Program-made: the position numbers and the translations under genes | The notes under the pieces: generated by a model | Seen by the model: only the letters and a program-made list of their open reading frames with translations | What the model was told of the DNA's origin: nothing | The model's database searches: none | Shown here: piece after piece, positions 56,996 through 64,000 of the stretch | How positions within the stretch are numbered: the first letter of the stretch is position 1 | Layout of the letters: every line of letters starts with the position of its first letter | Assembly (NCBI RefSeq): GCF_017355785.1 | Contig: NZ_JAFEWE010000003.1 | Location: 186,001 to 250,000 of the forward strand | Source of the DNA: Desertivirga arenae | GTDB lineage: Bacteria > Bacteroidota > Bacteroidia > Sphingobacteriales > Sphingobacteriaceae | DNA length: 64,000 bases | Direction of reading: 5' to 3'

Positions 56996-57022
56996 TGTCA
57001 CGTATTCTAACCCGCAATTGTC
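56996..57022 (+). promoter_or_regulatory. ECF41-type promoter before the sigma gene
   Basis: TGTCACG at 56996-57002, a 16-base spacer and TGTC at 57019-57022. The published ECF41 consensus is TGTCACA with CGTC at 16 bases or so. The same arrangement, with a partly conserved spacer, recurs before the partner gene. Transcription would begin only a few bases before the ATG at 57034, giving an almost leaderless mRNA. Confidence 0.75.
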
Positions 57023-57033
57023 AATAGAAATTG

Positions 57034-57885
57034 ATGGAAACTTTACGACCTTTACTAACTACTTATGCCTATAACATCCTCGGCTCTTATGACGACGCTA
57101 AAGATGTGGTGCAGGATTCTTATCTTAAATTCATAGAGCTGGACCGGTCGCAATTAGAAAATCCGGAAGCCTACTTGAAAAGGATGGTTATAAATATGGC
57201 TATTAACCAAAAGAAACGACTGAATAAGTTGGTTCGCGATTATCCGGGCGAATGGCTTCCTGAACCTATATCAAATGAAGGTTCTGATAGTTCAATTATA
57301 AAAAAAGAGGTCCTATCCTATTCCCTGATGGTTTTGATGGAGAGGCTTAACCCAAAACAGCGGGCAGTATTTATCCTTAAGGAAGCATTTGACTATGACC
57401 ATTCCGAGATTAGTGAATTGATCGGACTTACTGAAGAAAATTCAAGACAACTCCTAAGCAGGGCAAAGAAACAGGTAAAAAGTGCTGTTCCTGTTCCCAA
57501 TAACAATACTTCAAATAGCTTCTTACTAAGATACCTTCAAGTGTTGCAACGTGCAGATACCGAGGGACTAAAAGCTTTGTTAAGGGAAGAAATAAGAGTA
57601 ATTTCAGACGGCGGAGGGAAAGTTAGTGCGAGCGTTAATCCTATTCTGGGTAAAGAAAATTCCTTAGCTATGCTTCAGGGAATATACCGTAAGTTTTATT
57701 TTAATCGTACAGCAGAATTGAGATTGATGAATCACCAACCTGCCCTTTTCTATTACGAAAATGATTCTCTTACATCTTGCATCATCTTCTCAGTTATAAA
57801 TGAAACGATCTCCGATGTTTATATCGTACGAAATCCAGATAAGCTAAAAAATCTTGAAAAAATAGGTATACCTGTCACGTTCTGA
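57034..57885 (+). CDS. ECF41-family sigma factor with SnoaL-like C-terminus
   Basis: 283 residues from ATG 57034 (a TTG precedes it directly). Sigma2 (about 5-70) and sigma4 (about 93-150) regions are followed by an NTF2/SnoaL-like extension. All three ECF41 hallmarks are present: WLPEP in the linker (74-78), DGGGK (192-196) and NPDKL near the end (267-271). In ECF41 factors the extension takes the place of a separate anti-sigma and tunes activity. The next gene is the expected AhpD/carboxymuconolactone-decarboxylase partner. Both genes have a matching ECF41 promoter, so the system is probably self-activating. The inducing signal is unknown. Confidence 0.93.
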   Translation: METLRPLLTTYAYNILGSYDDAKDVVQDSYLKFIELDRSQLENPEAYLKRMVINMAINQKKRLNKLVRDYPGEWLPEPISNEGSDSSIIKKEVLSYSLMVLMERLNPKQRAVFILKEAFDYDHSEISELIGLTEENSRQLLSRAKKQVKSAVPVPNNNTSNSFLLRYLQVLQRADTEGLKALLREEIRVISDGGGKVSASVNPILGKENSLAMLQGIYRKFYFNRTAELRLMNHQPALFYYENDSLTSCIIFSVINETISDVYIVRNPDKLKNLEKIGIPVTF

Positions 57886-57899
57886 TAGCCGCACTTGTC
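57873..57899 (+). promoter_or_regulatory. ECF41-type promoter before AhpD-like gene
   Basis: TGTCACG (57873-57879), 16 bases, TGTC (57896-57899). The -35 part lies in the last codons of the sigma gene. It starts transcription near 57906, 15-20 bases before ATG 57922. Confidence 0.75.
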
Positions 57900-57921
57900 A
57901 TTAGTGCAAAATTTAATAATT

Positions 57922-58386
57922 ATGGAACGTATATCTTTCAGCAAACTACCCGCAGGTATTTATGAGGCAATGACTCATGTACAAAATGTAATAGACAACT
58001 ACGGTTTAGACTTTAAACTTCTTGAATTGATGAGAATGCGGGTGTCTCAAATAAACGGCTGTGCTTATTGTTTGGATATGCATTACAAAGAAGCCGTTCA
58101 TGCAGGAGAAGAACCGTTACGACTTATGTCAATATCAGCATGGAGAGAAGCACCCTATTATTCAGCAGCAGAGCAAGCTGTACTTGCTTTTGCGGAACGC
58201 CTTACTAAGATGCCTGATGGGGAGCATAATGATGATATTCACGAGGAACTTGACAAATATTTCAGCAAAGACGACATCGCTATTTTATCCCTTGCTGTTG
58301 CCCAAATCAATTCCTGGAATAGACTTGTTAAGTCCTACGGACCGGTACCCGGAAAATATAAAGTGAGGGTTGCTGAAGCTGTATAG
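57922..58386 (+). CDS. AhpD-like carboxymuconolactone decarboxylase family protein
   Basis: 154 residues from ATG 57922; an upstream TTG in frame lies in the promoter. The all-helical AhpD core has the redox motif CAYCLDMHYKEA (Cys47, Cys50, His54), as in alkylhydroperoxidase D proteins that reduce peroxides or act with thiol cofactors. Such proteins are the standard partners and targets of ECF41 sigma factors. Substrate unknown. Followed by a terminator. Confidence 0.92.
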   Translation: MERISFSKLPAGIYEAMTHVQNVIDNYGLDFKLLELMRMRVSQINGCAYCLDMHYKEAVHAGEEPLRLMSISAWREAPYYSAAEQAVLAFAERLTKMPDGEHNDDIHEELDKYFSKDDIAILSLAVAQINSWNRLVKSYGPVPGKYKVRVAEAV

Positions 58387-58418
58387 CATTAAAAGCCTCT
58401 TTACTCCCCAGTATTCAA

Positions 58419-58445
58419 AAGCGCATCTAGTATGTGCTTTTTTTA
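58419..58445 (+). terminator. Terminator after AhpD-like gene
   Basis: AAGCGCAT / ATGTGCTT stem (one G-U pair, five-base loop) running into seven T. Confidence 0.88.
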
Positions 58446-58583
58446 TTTCATAAGTTTACATTACTCCATTTCCCTATGCTAATAGGAGATCTTAAGCCAT
58501 TGTATCCGGAGAAAAAATGATTGAAATCACACTTTTGTCATTATCTTCAAAAATGCATAGTAATCTATGCCGTATAGAGATTA

Positions 58584-58618
58584 TTGATGTCGCCCGGGAG
58601 AAAGTTTTATTATATTTG
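58584..58618 (+). promoter_or_regulatory. Promoter of isc operon
   Basis: TATATTTG at 58611-58618 matches TAnnTTTG exactly, 19 bases before the iscS ATG. TTG at 58584-58586 lies 24 bases upstream of it, which is at the long end of the accepted spacing. Confidence 0.6.
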
Positions 58619-58637
58619 TAATAATTTTAAATAAGAT

Positions 58638-59849
58638 ATGAATCTCCCAATATACTTAGACAATAATGCAACCACTCCCATGGATCCGAGGGTTTTGGAA
58701 GCTATGATTCCTTATTTTACTCAAAAATTCGGAAACTCAGCAAGCCGCAATCACGCTTTTGGATGGGCTGCTGAAGAGGCAATTGATTATGGCCGCGAAC
58801 AAGTGGCTAAACTAATTGGAGCGAATGAGAAAGAGATCATCTTCACCTCTGGAGCTACTGAAGCTGATAACCTTGCTATCAAAGGTGTATTCGAGATGTA
58901 CAAAGACAAAGGTAACCACATCATTACCTGCGTTACTGAGCACAAAGCTGTTTTAGATACTTGTAAACATCTTGAAAAACAAGGTGCTTCTATAACTTAC
59001 CTTCCTGTAAAAGAAGATGGGCTAATAGACCTTGAAGAATTAGAAAAAGCATTCACAGATAAGACTATCCTTGTTACTATCATGTATGGTAATAATGAAA
59101 TCGGTGTTATCCAACCTATAAAAGAAATCTCTGCAATTACCCACAAACATGGCGCTTTGTTCTTTACAGATGCAACTCAGGCTTGTGGTAAGATCCCTGT
59201 TGATGTAAATGCTGATGGAATCGACCTTTTGGCTTTTTCAGCCCACAAGATGTACGGTCCTAAGGGCGTAGGTGCATTATACGTTCGGCGTAAAAATCCA
59301 AGGGTTAAAGTGACGGCACAGATGGACGGTGGAGGTCACGAGCGTGGCATGCGTTCTGGTACTTTGAATGTTCCTGGTATCGTTGGTTTCGGTAAAGCTT
59401 GCGAGTTAGCTCGATTAGAGATGGCTGATGAAGCAGTACGTCTTTCAGCTTTACGTGATAAATTAGAGTCTTCATTAAAAACACTTGAAGAAAGCTATGT
59501 AAACGGAAACGTTGAAAACAGACTTCCTCATGTTGCTAATATTTCCTTCAAATATGTTGAAGGTGAAGGACTAATGATGGCGATGAAAGACATGGCAGTT
59601 TCTTCTGGATCTGCTTGTACCTCAGCTTCACTGGAGCCATCTTATGTATTGAAAGCCTTGGGTCTTTCTGATGATTTGGCACACTCTTCGATACGTTTTG
59701 GTTTAGGAAGATTTACAACTGAAGAAGAAGTAGATTTTGCTATTGAACAAACCAAGAAAGCGGTTAATCACCTTCGCGATCTTTCTCCTCTTTGGGAAAT
59801 GTTTAAAGAGGGAATTGACCTTAGCAAGGTTGAGTGGGTTGAGCATTAG
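58638..59849 (+). CDS. iscS: Cysteine desulfurase IscS
   Basis: PLP enzyme that takes sulfur from cysteine for Fe-S clusters. 403 residues. PLP Lys204 in [10 protein letters not shown], the stacking His in TEHKAVLDT, and the catalytic loop with Cys327 in [17 protein letters not shown] are of the group I (IscS/NifS) type. It is followed by iscU (97 bases) and iscA (58 bases). No iscR, hscA/B or fdx is included. Confidence 0.96.
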   Translation: MNLPIYLDNNATTPMDPRVLEAMIPYFTQKFGNSASRNHAFGWAAEEAIDYGREQVAKLIGANEKEIIFTSGATEADNLAIKGVFEMYKDKGNHIITCVTEHKAVLDTCKHLEKQGASITYLPVKEDGLIDLEELEKAFTDKTILVTIMYGNNEIGVIQPIKEISAITHKHGALFFTDATQACGKIPVDVNADGIDLLAFSAHKMYGPKGVGALYVRRKNPRVKVTAQMDGGGHERGMRSGTLNVPGIVGFGKACELARLEMADEAVRLSALRDKLESSLKTLEESYVNGNVENRLPHVANISFKYVEGEGLMMAMKDMAVSSGSACTSASLEPSYVLKALGLSDDLAHSSIRFGLGRFTTEEEVDFAIEQTKKAVNHLRDLSPLWEMFKEGIDLSKVEWVEH

Positions 59850-59946
59850 TCCCAGCCGTCAAATAAACTTTCTTGTCGCGTTCGACTAAATAAAATGAGC
59901 GACAAAAACGTAAATCGTAAATAAAAGAATTATAAATAAACAAGCT

Positions 59947-60360
59947 ATGGCTTATTCAGATAAAGTTATTGATCATTACACCAACCCTCGTAACGTTGGT
60001 ACTTTAGATAAAAGCAGCACTAAAGTTGGAACTGGTTTAGTTGGAGCACCAGAATGTGGTGACGTTATGCGTTTACAAATAGAAGTGAACGAGGAAAACG
60101 TGATCACTGATGCTAAATTCAAAACATTCGGCTGTGGTTCCGCAATCGCATCTTCATCTTTAGCTACAGAGTGGTTAAAAGGAAAAACTATTGATGAGGC
60201 AATGAGCATCGATAATATGGATATTGTAGAAGAACTTGCTTTACCTCCGGTAAAAATCCACTGTTCTGTTCTTGCAGAAGATGCTATCAAAGCTGCTATT
60301 AATGATTATCGCACTAAGAACGGTTTAGAACCGATCGAAAGCGAGAAATCTCACCATTAA
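59947..60360 (+). CDS. iscU: Fe-S cluster scaffold IscU
   Basis: 137 residues. The three cluster Cys are at 37 (GAPECGD), 63 (FGCGSAIASS) and 106 (KIHCSVLAED), and the chaperone-recognition motif LPPVK is present, so it is an IscU and not a SufU. It assembles [2Fe-2S] and [4Fe-4S] clusters with IscS. Confidence 0.96.
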   Translation: MAYSDKVIDHYTNPRNVGTLDKSSTKVGTGLVGAPECGDVMRLQIEVNEENVITDAKFKTFGCGSAIASSSLATEWLKGKTIDEAMSIDNMDIVEELALPPVKIHCSVLAEDAIKAAINDYRTKNGLEPIESEKSHH

Positions 60361-60418
60361 TTGGATTCAGGATACGCGACTATAACATCTCACGTCTCAA
60401 ATCTTAATTCTTAAAATC

Positions 60419-60745
60419 ATGGTAACAGTAACAGATAAAGCGAAAGAGAAAATAGAGAATTTGATCCAGGATTCCGGATTAGATAGCACCTATTTCTTAA
60501 GGGTTTCGGTAAAAGGTGGCGGCTGTTCCGGTCTATCGTACAATCTTGATTTCGACAACGAGGAACAACCAGGCGACCAGTTTTTCGAAGATAAAGGAGT
60601 TAGAATGGCTTTAGATATGAAGTCCTTCCTGTATCTTGCCGGAACTGAACTTGACTTCTCAGACGGGTTAAACGGAAAAGGATTTAATTTCCTTAATCCA
60701 AACGCTAGTCGCACTTGTGGCTGCGGAGAGAGTTTCTCGGTATAA
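60419..60745 (+). CDS. iscA: A-type Fe-S carrier IscA
   Basis: 108 residues of the HesB/IscA family. Cys36 (GGGCSGLSY), Cys100 and Cys102 (SRTCGCGESF) form the cluster- or iron-binding trio. It receives clusters from IscU and hands them to target proteins. Last gene of the isc operon, followed by a strong terminator. Confidence 0.95.
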   Translation: MVTVTDKAKEKIENLIQDSGLDSTYFLRVSVKGGGCSGLSYNLDFDNEEQPGDQFFEDKGVRMALDMKSFLYLAGTELDFSDGLNGKGFNFLNPNASRTCGCGESFSV

Positions 60746-60762
60746 AAAATTTAAATAAAAAA

Positions 60763-60795
60763 ACAACAAAAGGGGCTTTATGCCCCTTTTGTTGT
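60763..60795 (+). terminator. isc operon terminator
   Basis: A perfect 14-pair stem, ACAACAAAAGGGGC / GCCCCTTTTGTTGT, with a five-base loop. Flanking A and T tracts would let it work in both directions. Confidence 0.9.
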
Positions 60796-60843
60796 ATAAT
60801 AGCCTAAAGTTGTTGTAATTTTAGCCGGTAAACCGAGATTATT

Positions 60844-62751
60844 TTGAAAGCGAAGGTCGATACAATTCCTAAATTGCTGCGAAATGTTGTCAGCAACATT
60901 CATTCACCGCAAACCACATTCCTGCTTCATAAGAATAAGAACGAATGGGAAGAGATAAGTTACAAGCAAACCCTTGATGCGGCAGATGCAATATCAGCTT
61001 ACCTTCTCTCCATTGGAATTACAAAAGGTGACCGTCTTGGCTTTATCATTGAAAATTCTCCTCAATACATTTTCTACGATCAGGGATTGCAACAGATCGG
61101 AGCGGTAAATGTTAGCATCTATCCCACCCTTTCTGAACAAGAGATTGAATATATTGTGAACGATGCTGGCGTTAAAACTATCTTGGTTGGAACCCCATTT
61201 CTCTTTAAAAAGATCCTTAAGATCGCCAATCATTGTCCTTCCCTCGTCCGAATTGTTCCAGCTTTCGAAAACTTCCTGAAGCATGCAGAAAGTTTCAGTC
61301 CTAATGCTGAAATAATCGGTTTTGATGAGGTGATTGTGGAAGGTAAGAAGCAGCTTAATGAATACGCAAACGAGATTGATGAAATTCGCGAGGCTATCTT
61401 GCCTTCAGATATTTCGTCCCTGATTTATACCTCGGGAACAACAGGAATCCCTAAAGGAGTTATGTTAACCCATAACAATTTTGTTATGAACGCCGGCAGG
61501 AGCCTTGAACAGATTCCTGTTGTTACTAAGGATGACAAATTCCTTTCCTTCCTGCCTTTATCGCACGTTTTCGAACGCACCGCTACTTATTATGTTAGTT
61601 GTACTGCCGGATGCAGGATAGCTTTCTCACAGAGTCTTGAGCTTCTTGCGCGAAATATGGAAGAAGTTAAACCAACGATAATGAGCTGTGTCCCACGATT
61701 ACTTGAAAGGATACACGACCGCGCCATGAAAAATGGAACACAAGCCGGAGGTTTTAAATCTAAAATATTCCTTTGGGCGCTGGCTACAGGAAAAAAATAC
61801 CGGGAGGTACGAGAGTCAGGAAGAACGCCTAATGTTATTCTTTCATGGCAGCAAAAACTGGCGGATAAGTTGGTATTTTCTAAAATTAAGGAAAAGACAG
61901 GTGGACAACTTAAGTTTATGCTATCTGGCGGAGCAGCCTTACCTCAGAATGTAGGTGAGTTTTTTGGAAATCTTGGAATCAAGATCCTGGAAGGCTACGG
62001 CTTAACTGAAACTTCCCCGGTAATGGCGGTTACAGAATATCACCGGCAGGTCTATGGGACTGTAGGTCGAATTATTCCCGGTATTGAAGTAGGGATTCAG
62101 GATGTAGAAACCAAAAAGATCATAACGGTACAAACACACAACTCCTTTGATCCTGAGCTTGATTGCGAAGAAGGAGAAATAATTACCAGAGGACATTGTG
62201 TGATGAAAGGCTACTGGAATAAGCCGGAAGAAACAAGTCAAATCATTGATAATGAAGGCTGGCTCCATACGGGCGATATTGGAAGATTTCACAAAGGAAA
62301 CCTTAAGATCACCGACCGTCTGAAAAATATGCTGGTAAATTCATTCGGTAAAAATGTTTACCCTACCCCTGTCGAAAACATTTACTTGAAAAGCCCTAAG
62401 ATCGAGCAGATCTTCCTCATTGGCGACAAGCGGGAATACATTACAGCTATTATAATTCCGCCGAAAGATACCTTGATGGAAACCTTTGGTCTTAAGGAAG
62501 ACTTTTTCGAAAAAGAAGAACGTTTTGTAGATGATCCCGAAATCATAAAGTGGATAGGAGAAGATATCAAAAGGCTATCCAACGAACTAGCCAAATTTGA
62601 AAGGATAAAGAACTTCATTGTCAAACGAAATCCCTTCTCGTTAGAAGAAGGAGAAATGACTCCTTCGCTTAAGGCTAAACGTAAAGTAATTGAGAAGAAG
62701 TACGCCGATGTAATAGATAAGATGTACCTGGATGAGGTTGAAGCGGGATAA
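60844..62751 (+). CDS. Long-chain acyl-CoA synthetase (AMP-forming)
   Basis: Activates fatty acids to acyl-CoA through acyl-AMP. 635 residues. The start is TTG 60844: an in-frame stop lies four codons upstream and no early ATG exists. Motifs: LIYTSGTTGIPKGVMLTHNN (P-loop), LEGYGLTETSP, and HTGDIGRFHKGNLKITDRLK with the C-terminal domain hinge; the catalytic Lys is in EMTPSLKAKRKV. It resembles the long FadD15-type group, probably membrane-associated but without membrane spans. Confidence 0.93.
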   Translation: MKAKVDTIPKLLRNVVSNIHSPQTTFLLHKNKNEWEEISYKQTLDAADAISAYLLSIGITKGDRLGFIIENSPQYIFYDQGLQQIGAVNVSIYPTLSEQEIEYIVNDAGVKTILVGTPFLFKKILKIANHCPSLVRIVPAFENFLKHAESFSPNAEIIGFDEVIVEGKKQLNEYANEIDEIREAILPSDISSLIYTSGTTGIPKGVMLTHNNFVMNAGRSLEQIPVVTKDDKFLSFLPLSHVFERTATYYVSCTAGCRIAFSQSLELLARNMEEVKPTIMSCVPRLLERIHDRAMKNGTQAGGFKSKIFLWALATGKKYREVRESGRTPNVILSWQQKLADKLVFSKIKEKTGGQLKFMLSGGAALPQNVGEFFGNLGIKILEGYGLTETSPVMAVTEYHRQVYGTVGRIIPGIEVGIQDVETKKIITVQTHNSFDPELDCEEGEIITRGHCVMKGYWNKPEETSQIIDNEGWLHTGDIGRFHKGNLKITDRLKNMLVNSFGKNVYPTPVENIYLKSPKIEQIFLIGDKREYITAIIIPPKDTLMETFGLKEDFFEKEERFVDDPEIIKWIGEDIKRLSNELAKFERIKNFIVKRNPFSLEEGEMTPSLKAKRKVIEKKYADVIDKMYLDEVEAG

Positions 62752-62801
62752 GGACTTGACCACGCGGGAGAATTAATTATATTGCAGCGAAATTTTTACT
62801 T

Positions 62802-63401
62802 ATGACCAAAAGCCGTTTGGAAGCCTTCAGTGATGGAGTGATCGCCATAATAATAACAATTATGGTTCTTGAACTTAGAGTGCCTCACGGAGGGGAAATA
62901 GCCTCTCTCAGACCACTTTTCCCTGTACTGATAAGTTACATATTAAGTTTTATTTACGTAGCCATCTACTGGAACAATCATCATCATATGATGCAGGCTG
63001 TGCGTTCGGTGAACGGAAAGATCCTTTGGGCAAATACTCATCTTCTTTTCTGGCTATCGTTGGTACCATTTGCCACAGCCTGGATGGGAGAAAATCATTT
63101 CAGTAAATGGCCTTCAATAGTTTATGGCATTGTCTTATTAATGAATGCCGTAGCTTACACGCTGCTTGCCCGATGTCTTGTCTCTCACCACGGGAAAGAT
63201 TCTACCCTTGCATTGGCACTTGGAAGTGATGGTAAAGGAAAATTATCCCTTGTATTATATGGCTCGGCGATATTAATTGCCTTCTTTAATGCCTGGGTGA
63301 GTTTCGGCATATATATTCTTGTAGCTATAATTTGGCTGGTGCCGGATAAGCGGATCGAGAAGAGAATTGAGGAAGAGGAGGAAGTGGAAGAGCATAAATA
63401 G
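62802..63401 (+). CDS. TMEM175-like (DUF1211) cation channel
   Basis: 199 residues with about six membrane segments. The N-terminal SRLEAFSDGVIAIIIT carries the FSD signature that forms the pore of bacterial TMEM175 potassium channels; NNHHHMMQAV after the second to third segment is typical of the family. One six-helix repeat, so it would form a tetramer. The acidic C-terminus (EKRIEEEEEVEEH) is cytoplasmic. Ion selectivity is inferred from the family. Confidence 0.9.
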   Translation: MTKSRLEAFSDGVIAIIITIMVLELRVPHGGEIASLRPLFPVLISYILSFIYVAIYWNNHHHMMQAVRSVNGKILWANTHLLFWLSLVPFATAWMGENHFSKWPSIVYGIVLLMNAVAYTLLARCLVSHHGKDSTLALALGSDGKGKLSLVLYGSAILIAFFNAWVSFGIYILVAIIWLVPDKRIEKRIEEEEEVEEHK

Positions 63402-63482
63402 ATTAAATTTCTAATGTCGCTCCCGTAACAAAATTTCAACCCTGGTTTCAAACAAATTACCAGGTATTGAATTTATGAGTAT

Positions 63483-64000
63483 ATGGGGATCGACACATCG
63501 GCATTTAAAATTGCAGAAAGGGCCGAAATTGACTTGGGAAGTTTTGACACCAAACAAGACGGTGGATTATCAAAAGAAACTGCAAGTGATACGCTTCGCG
63601 CACTTAAGGAGCAGTTATCCGAATTGCAAGACAAGCTTTATGCAGACAATAGCAAATCTTTACTGATTATTTTCCAGGCGATGGATGCGGCTGGTAAAGA
63701 CAGTGCTATAAAGCACGTGATGAGCGGCGTTAACCCTCAGGGTTGCCAGGTTTATAGCTTTAAGCAACCAACATCCGAAGAGCTGGACCATGATTTTTTA
63801 TGGCGTCATTACAAAGCTCTACCGGAACGAGGCCGTATAGGCATTCATAACCGTTCTCATTATGAAAACGTTCTTGTCTGTAAAGTGCACCCCAAGTTTG
63901 CCGCTAACGAAAGCAAGCTTCCCCTGATGTATATTAATGAGAAGTTTTGGAATAACAGGTACCGCAGTATCAGAAATTTCGAGGAGCATCTGACTGATAG
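63483..64000 (+). CDS. Polyphosphate kinase 2 (PPK2), cut by right edge
   Basis: 172 codons are visible from ATG 63483 (MGIDTSAFK); the rest lies beyond the window. The PPK2 P-loop-type motif IIFQAMDAAGKDSAIKHVMS is at about 62-81, and the lid region ALPERGRIGIHNRSHYENVL at about 112-131. PPK2 enzymes transfer phosphate between polyphosphate and nucleotides. The class (NDP- or NMP-phosphorylating) needs the missing C-terminus to be judged. Confidence 0.93.
   Translation, partial: MGIDTSAFKIAERAEIDLGSFDTKQDGGLSKETASDTLRALKEQLSELQDKLYADNSKSLLIIFQAMDAAGKDSAIKHVMSGVNPQGCQVYSFKQPTSEELDHDFLWRHYKALPERGRIGIHNRSHYENVLVCKVHPKFAANESKLPLMYINEKFWNNRYRSIRNFEEHLTD

Overview
The window looks like a chromosome segment of a Bacteroidetes bacterium, most likely family Sphingobacteriaceae (Pedobacter/Mucilaginibacter-like). 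The evidence is AT-rich DNA, gliding/type IX secretion genes (two gldK-like genes and gldN), the Bacteroidetes promoter signature TAnnTTTG with an upstream TTG, an almost complete lack of Shine-Dalgarno sequences, and many lipoproteins and secreted glycosidases. The genus is inference. There is no rRNA, tRNA, CRISPR array, IS element or prophage that I can see.

Left part (1-15.9 kb): the start of a gldK-like gene running off the left edge, then single-function genes (thioesterase, 2-hydroxyacid dehydrogenase, NTF2-like protein, glycosyltransferase, nicotinamidase, M23 peptidase, a DUF4142 lipoprotein with a large Ser/Thr/Gly insert). An mlaE-mlaF-mlaD lipid-transport operon follows, then an AraC-type regulator with an HMA-like N-terminus, a lipoprotein, an EVE-domain protein, a DMT exporter, a PKD-domain protein and a phosphoesterase.

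16-28 kb is a glucuronoxylan degradation locus, entirely on the minus strand, in two transcription units separated by a terminator. One is GH43-GH3-GH67; the other is GH10-GH115-sialate/acetyl esterase. Together they could cut the xylan backbone, remove methylglucuronic acid from internal positions (GH115) and chain ends (GH67), remove acetyl groups, and finish xylo-oligosaccharides to xylose. No SusC/SusD, transporter or regulator is included.

28.7-32.4 kb: class Ia ribonucleotide reductase (nrdB-nrdA) preceded by a clear cobalamin riboswitch, which suggests a B12-dependent reductase elsewhere in the genome. 32.5-37.4 kb: a DUF305-like lipoprotein, an acetylxylan-esterase-like hydrolase, and a gldK-gldN pair lacking gldL and gldM between them. 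37.7-46 kb: phosphohexomutase, ruvB (preceded by a tetranucleotide repeat), mscL (preceded by a 9-bp periodic repeat), a DUF2400 protein, a Cys/Met PLP enzyme, and egtB-egtD for ergothioneine. A GC-rich long inverted repeat follows.

46-55 kb: secreted nuclease, propeller-type lipoprotein, a secreted S74 (self-cleaving chaperone) repeat protein, and a molybdenum hydroxylase operon (xdhC-mocA-iorA-iorB). 55-64 kb: lysS, an ECF41 sigma factor with its AhpD-like partner (both with matching ECF41-type promoters), iscS-iscU-iscA, a long-chain acyl-CoA synthetase, a TMEM175-like channel, and the start of a PPK2 gene cut by the right edge.
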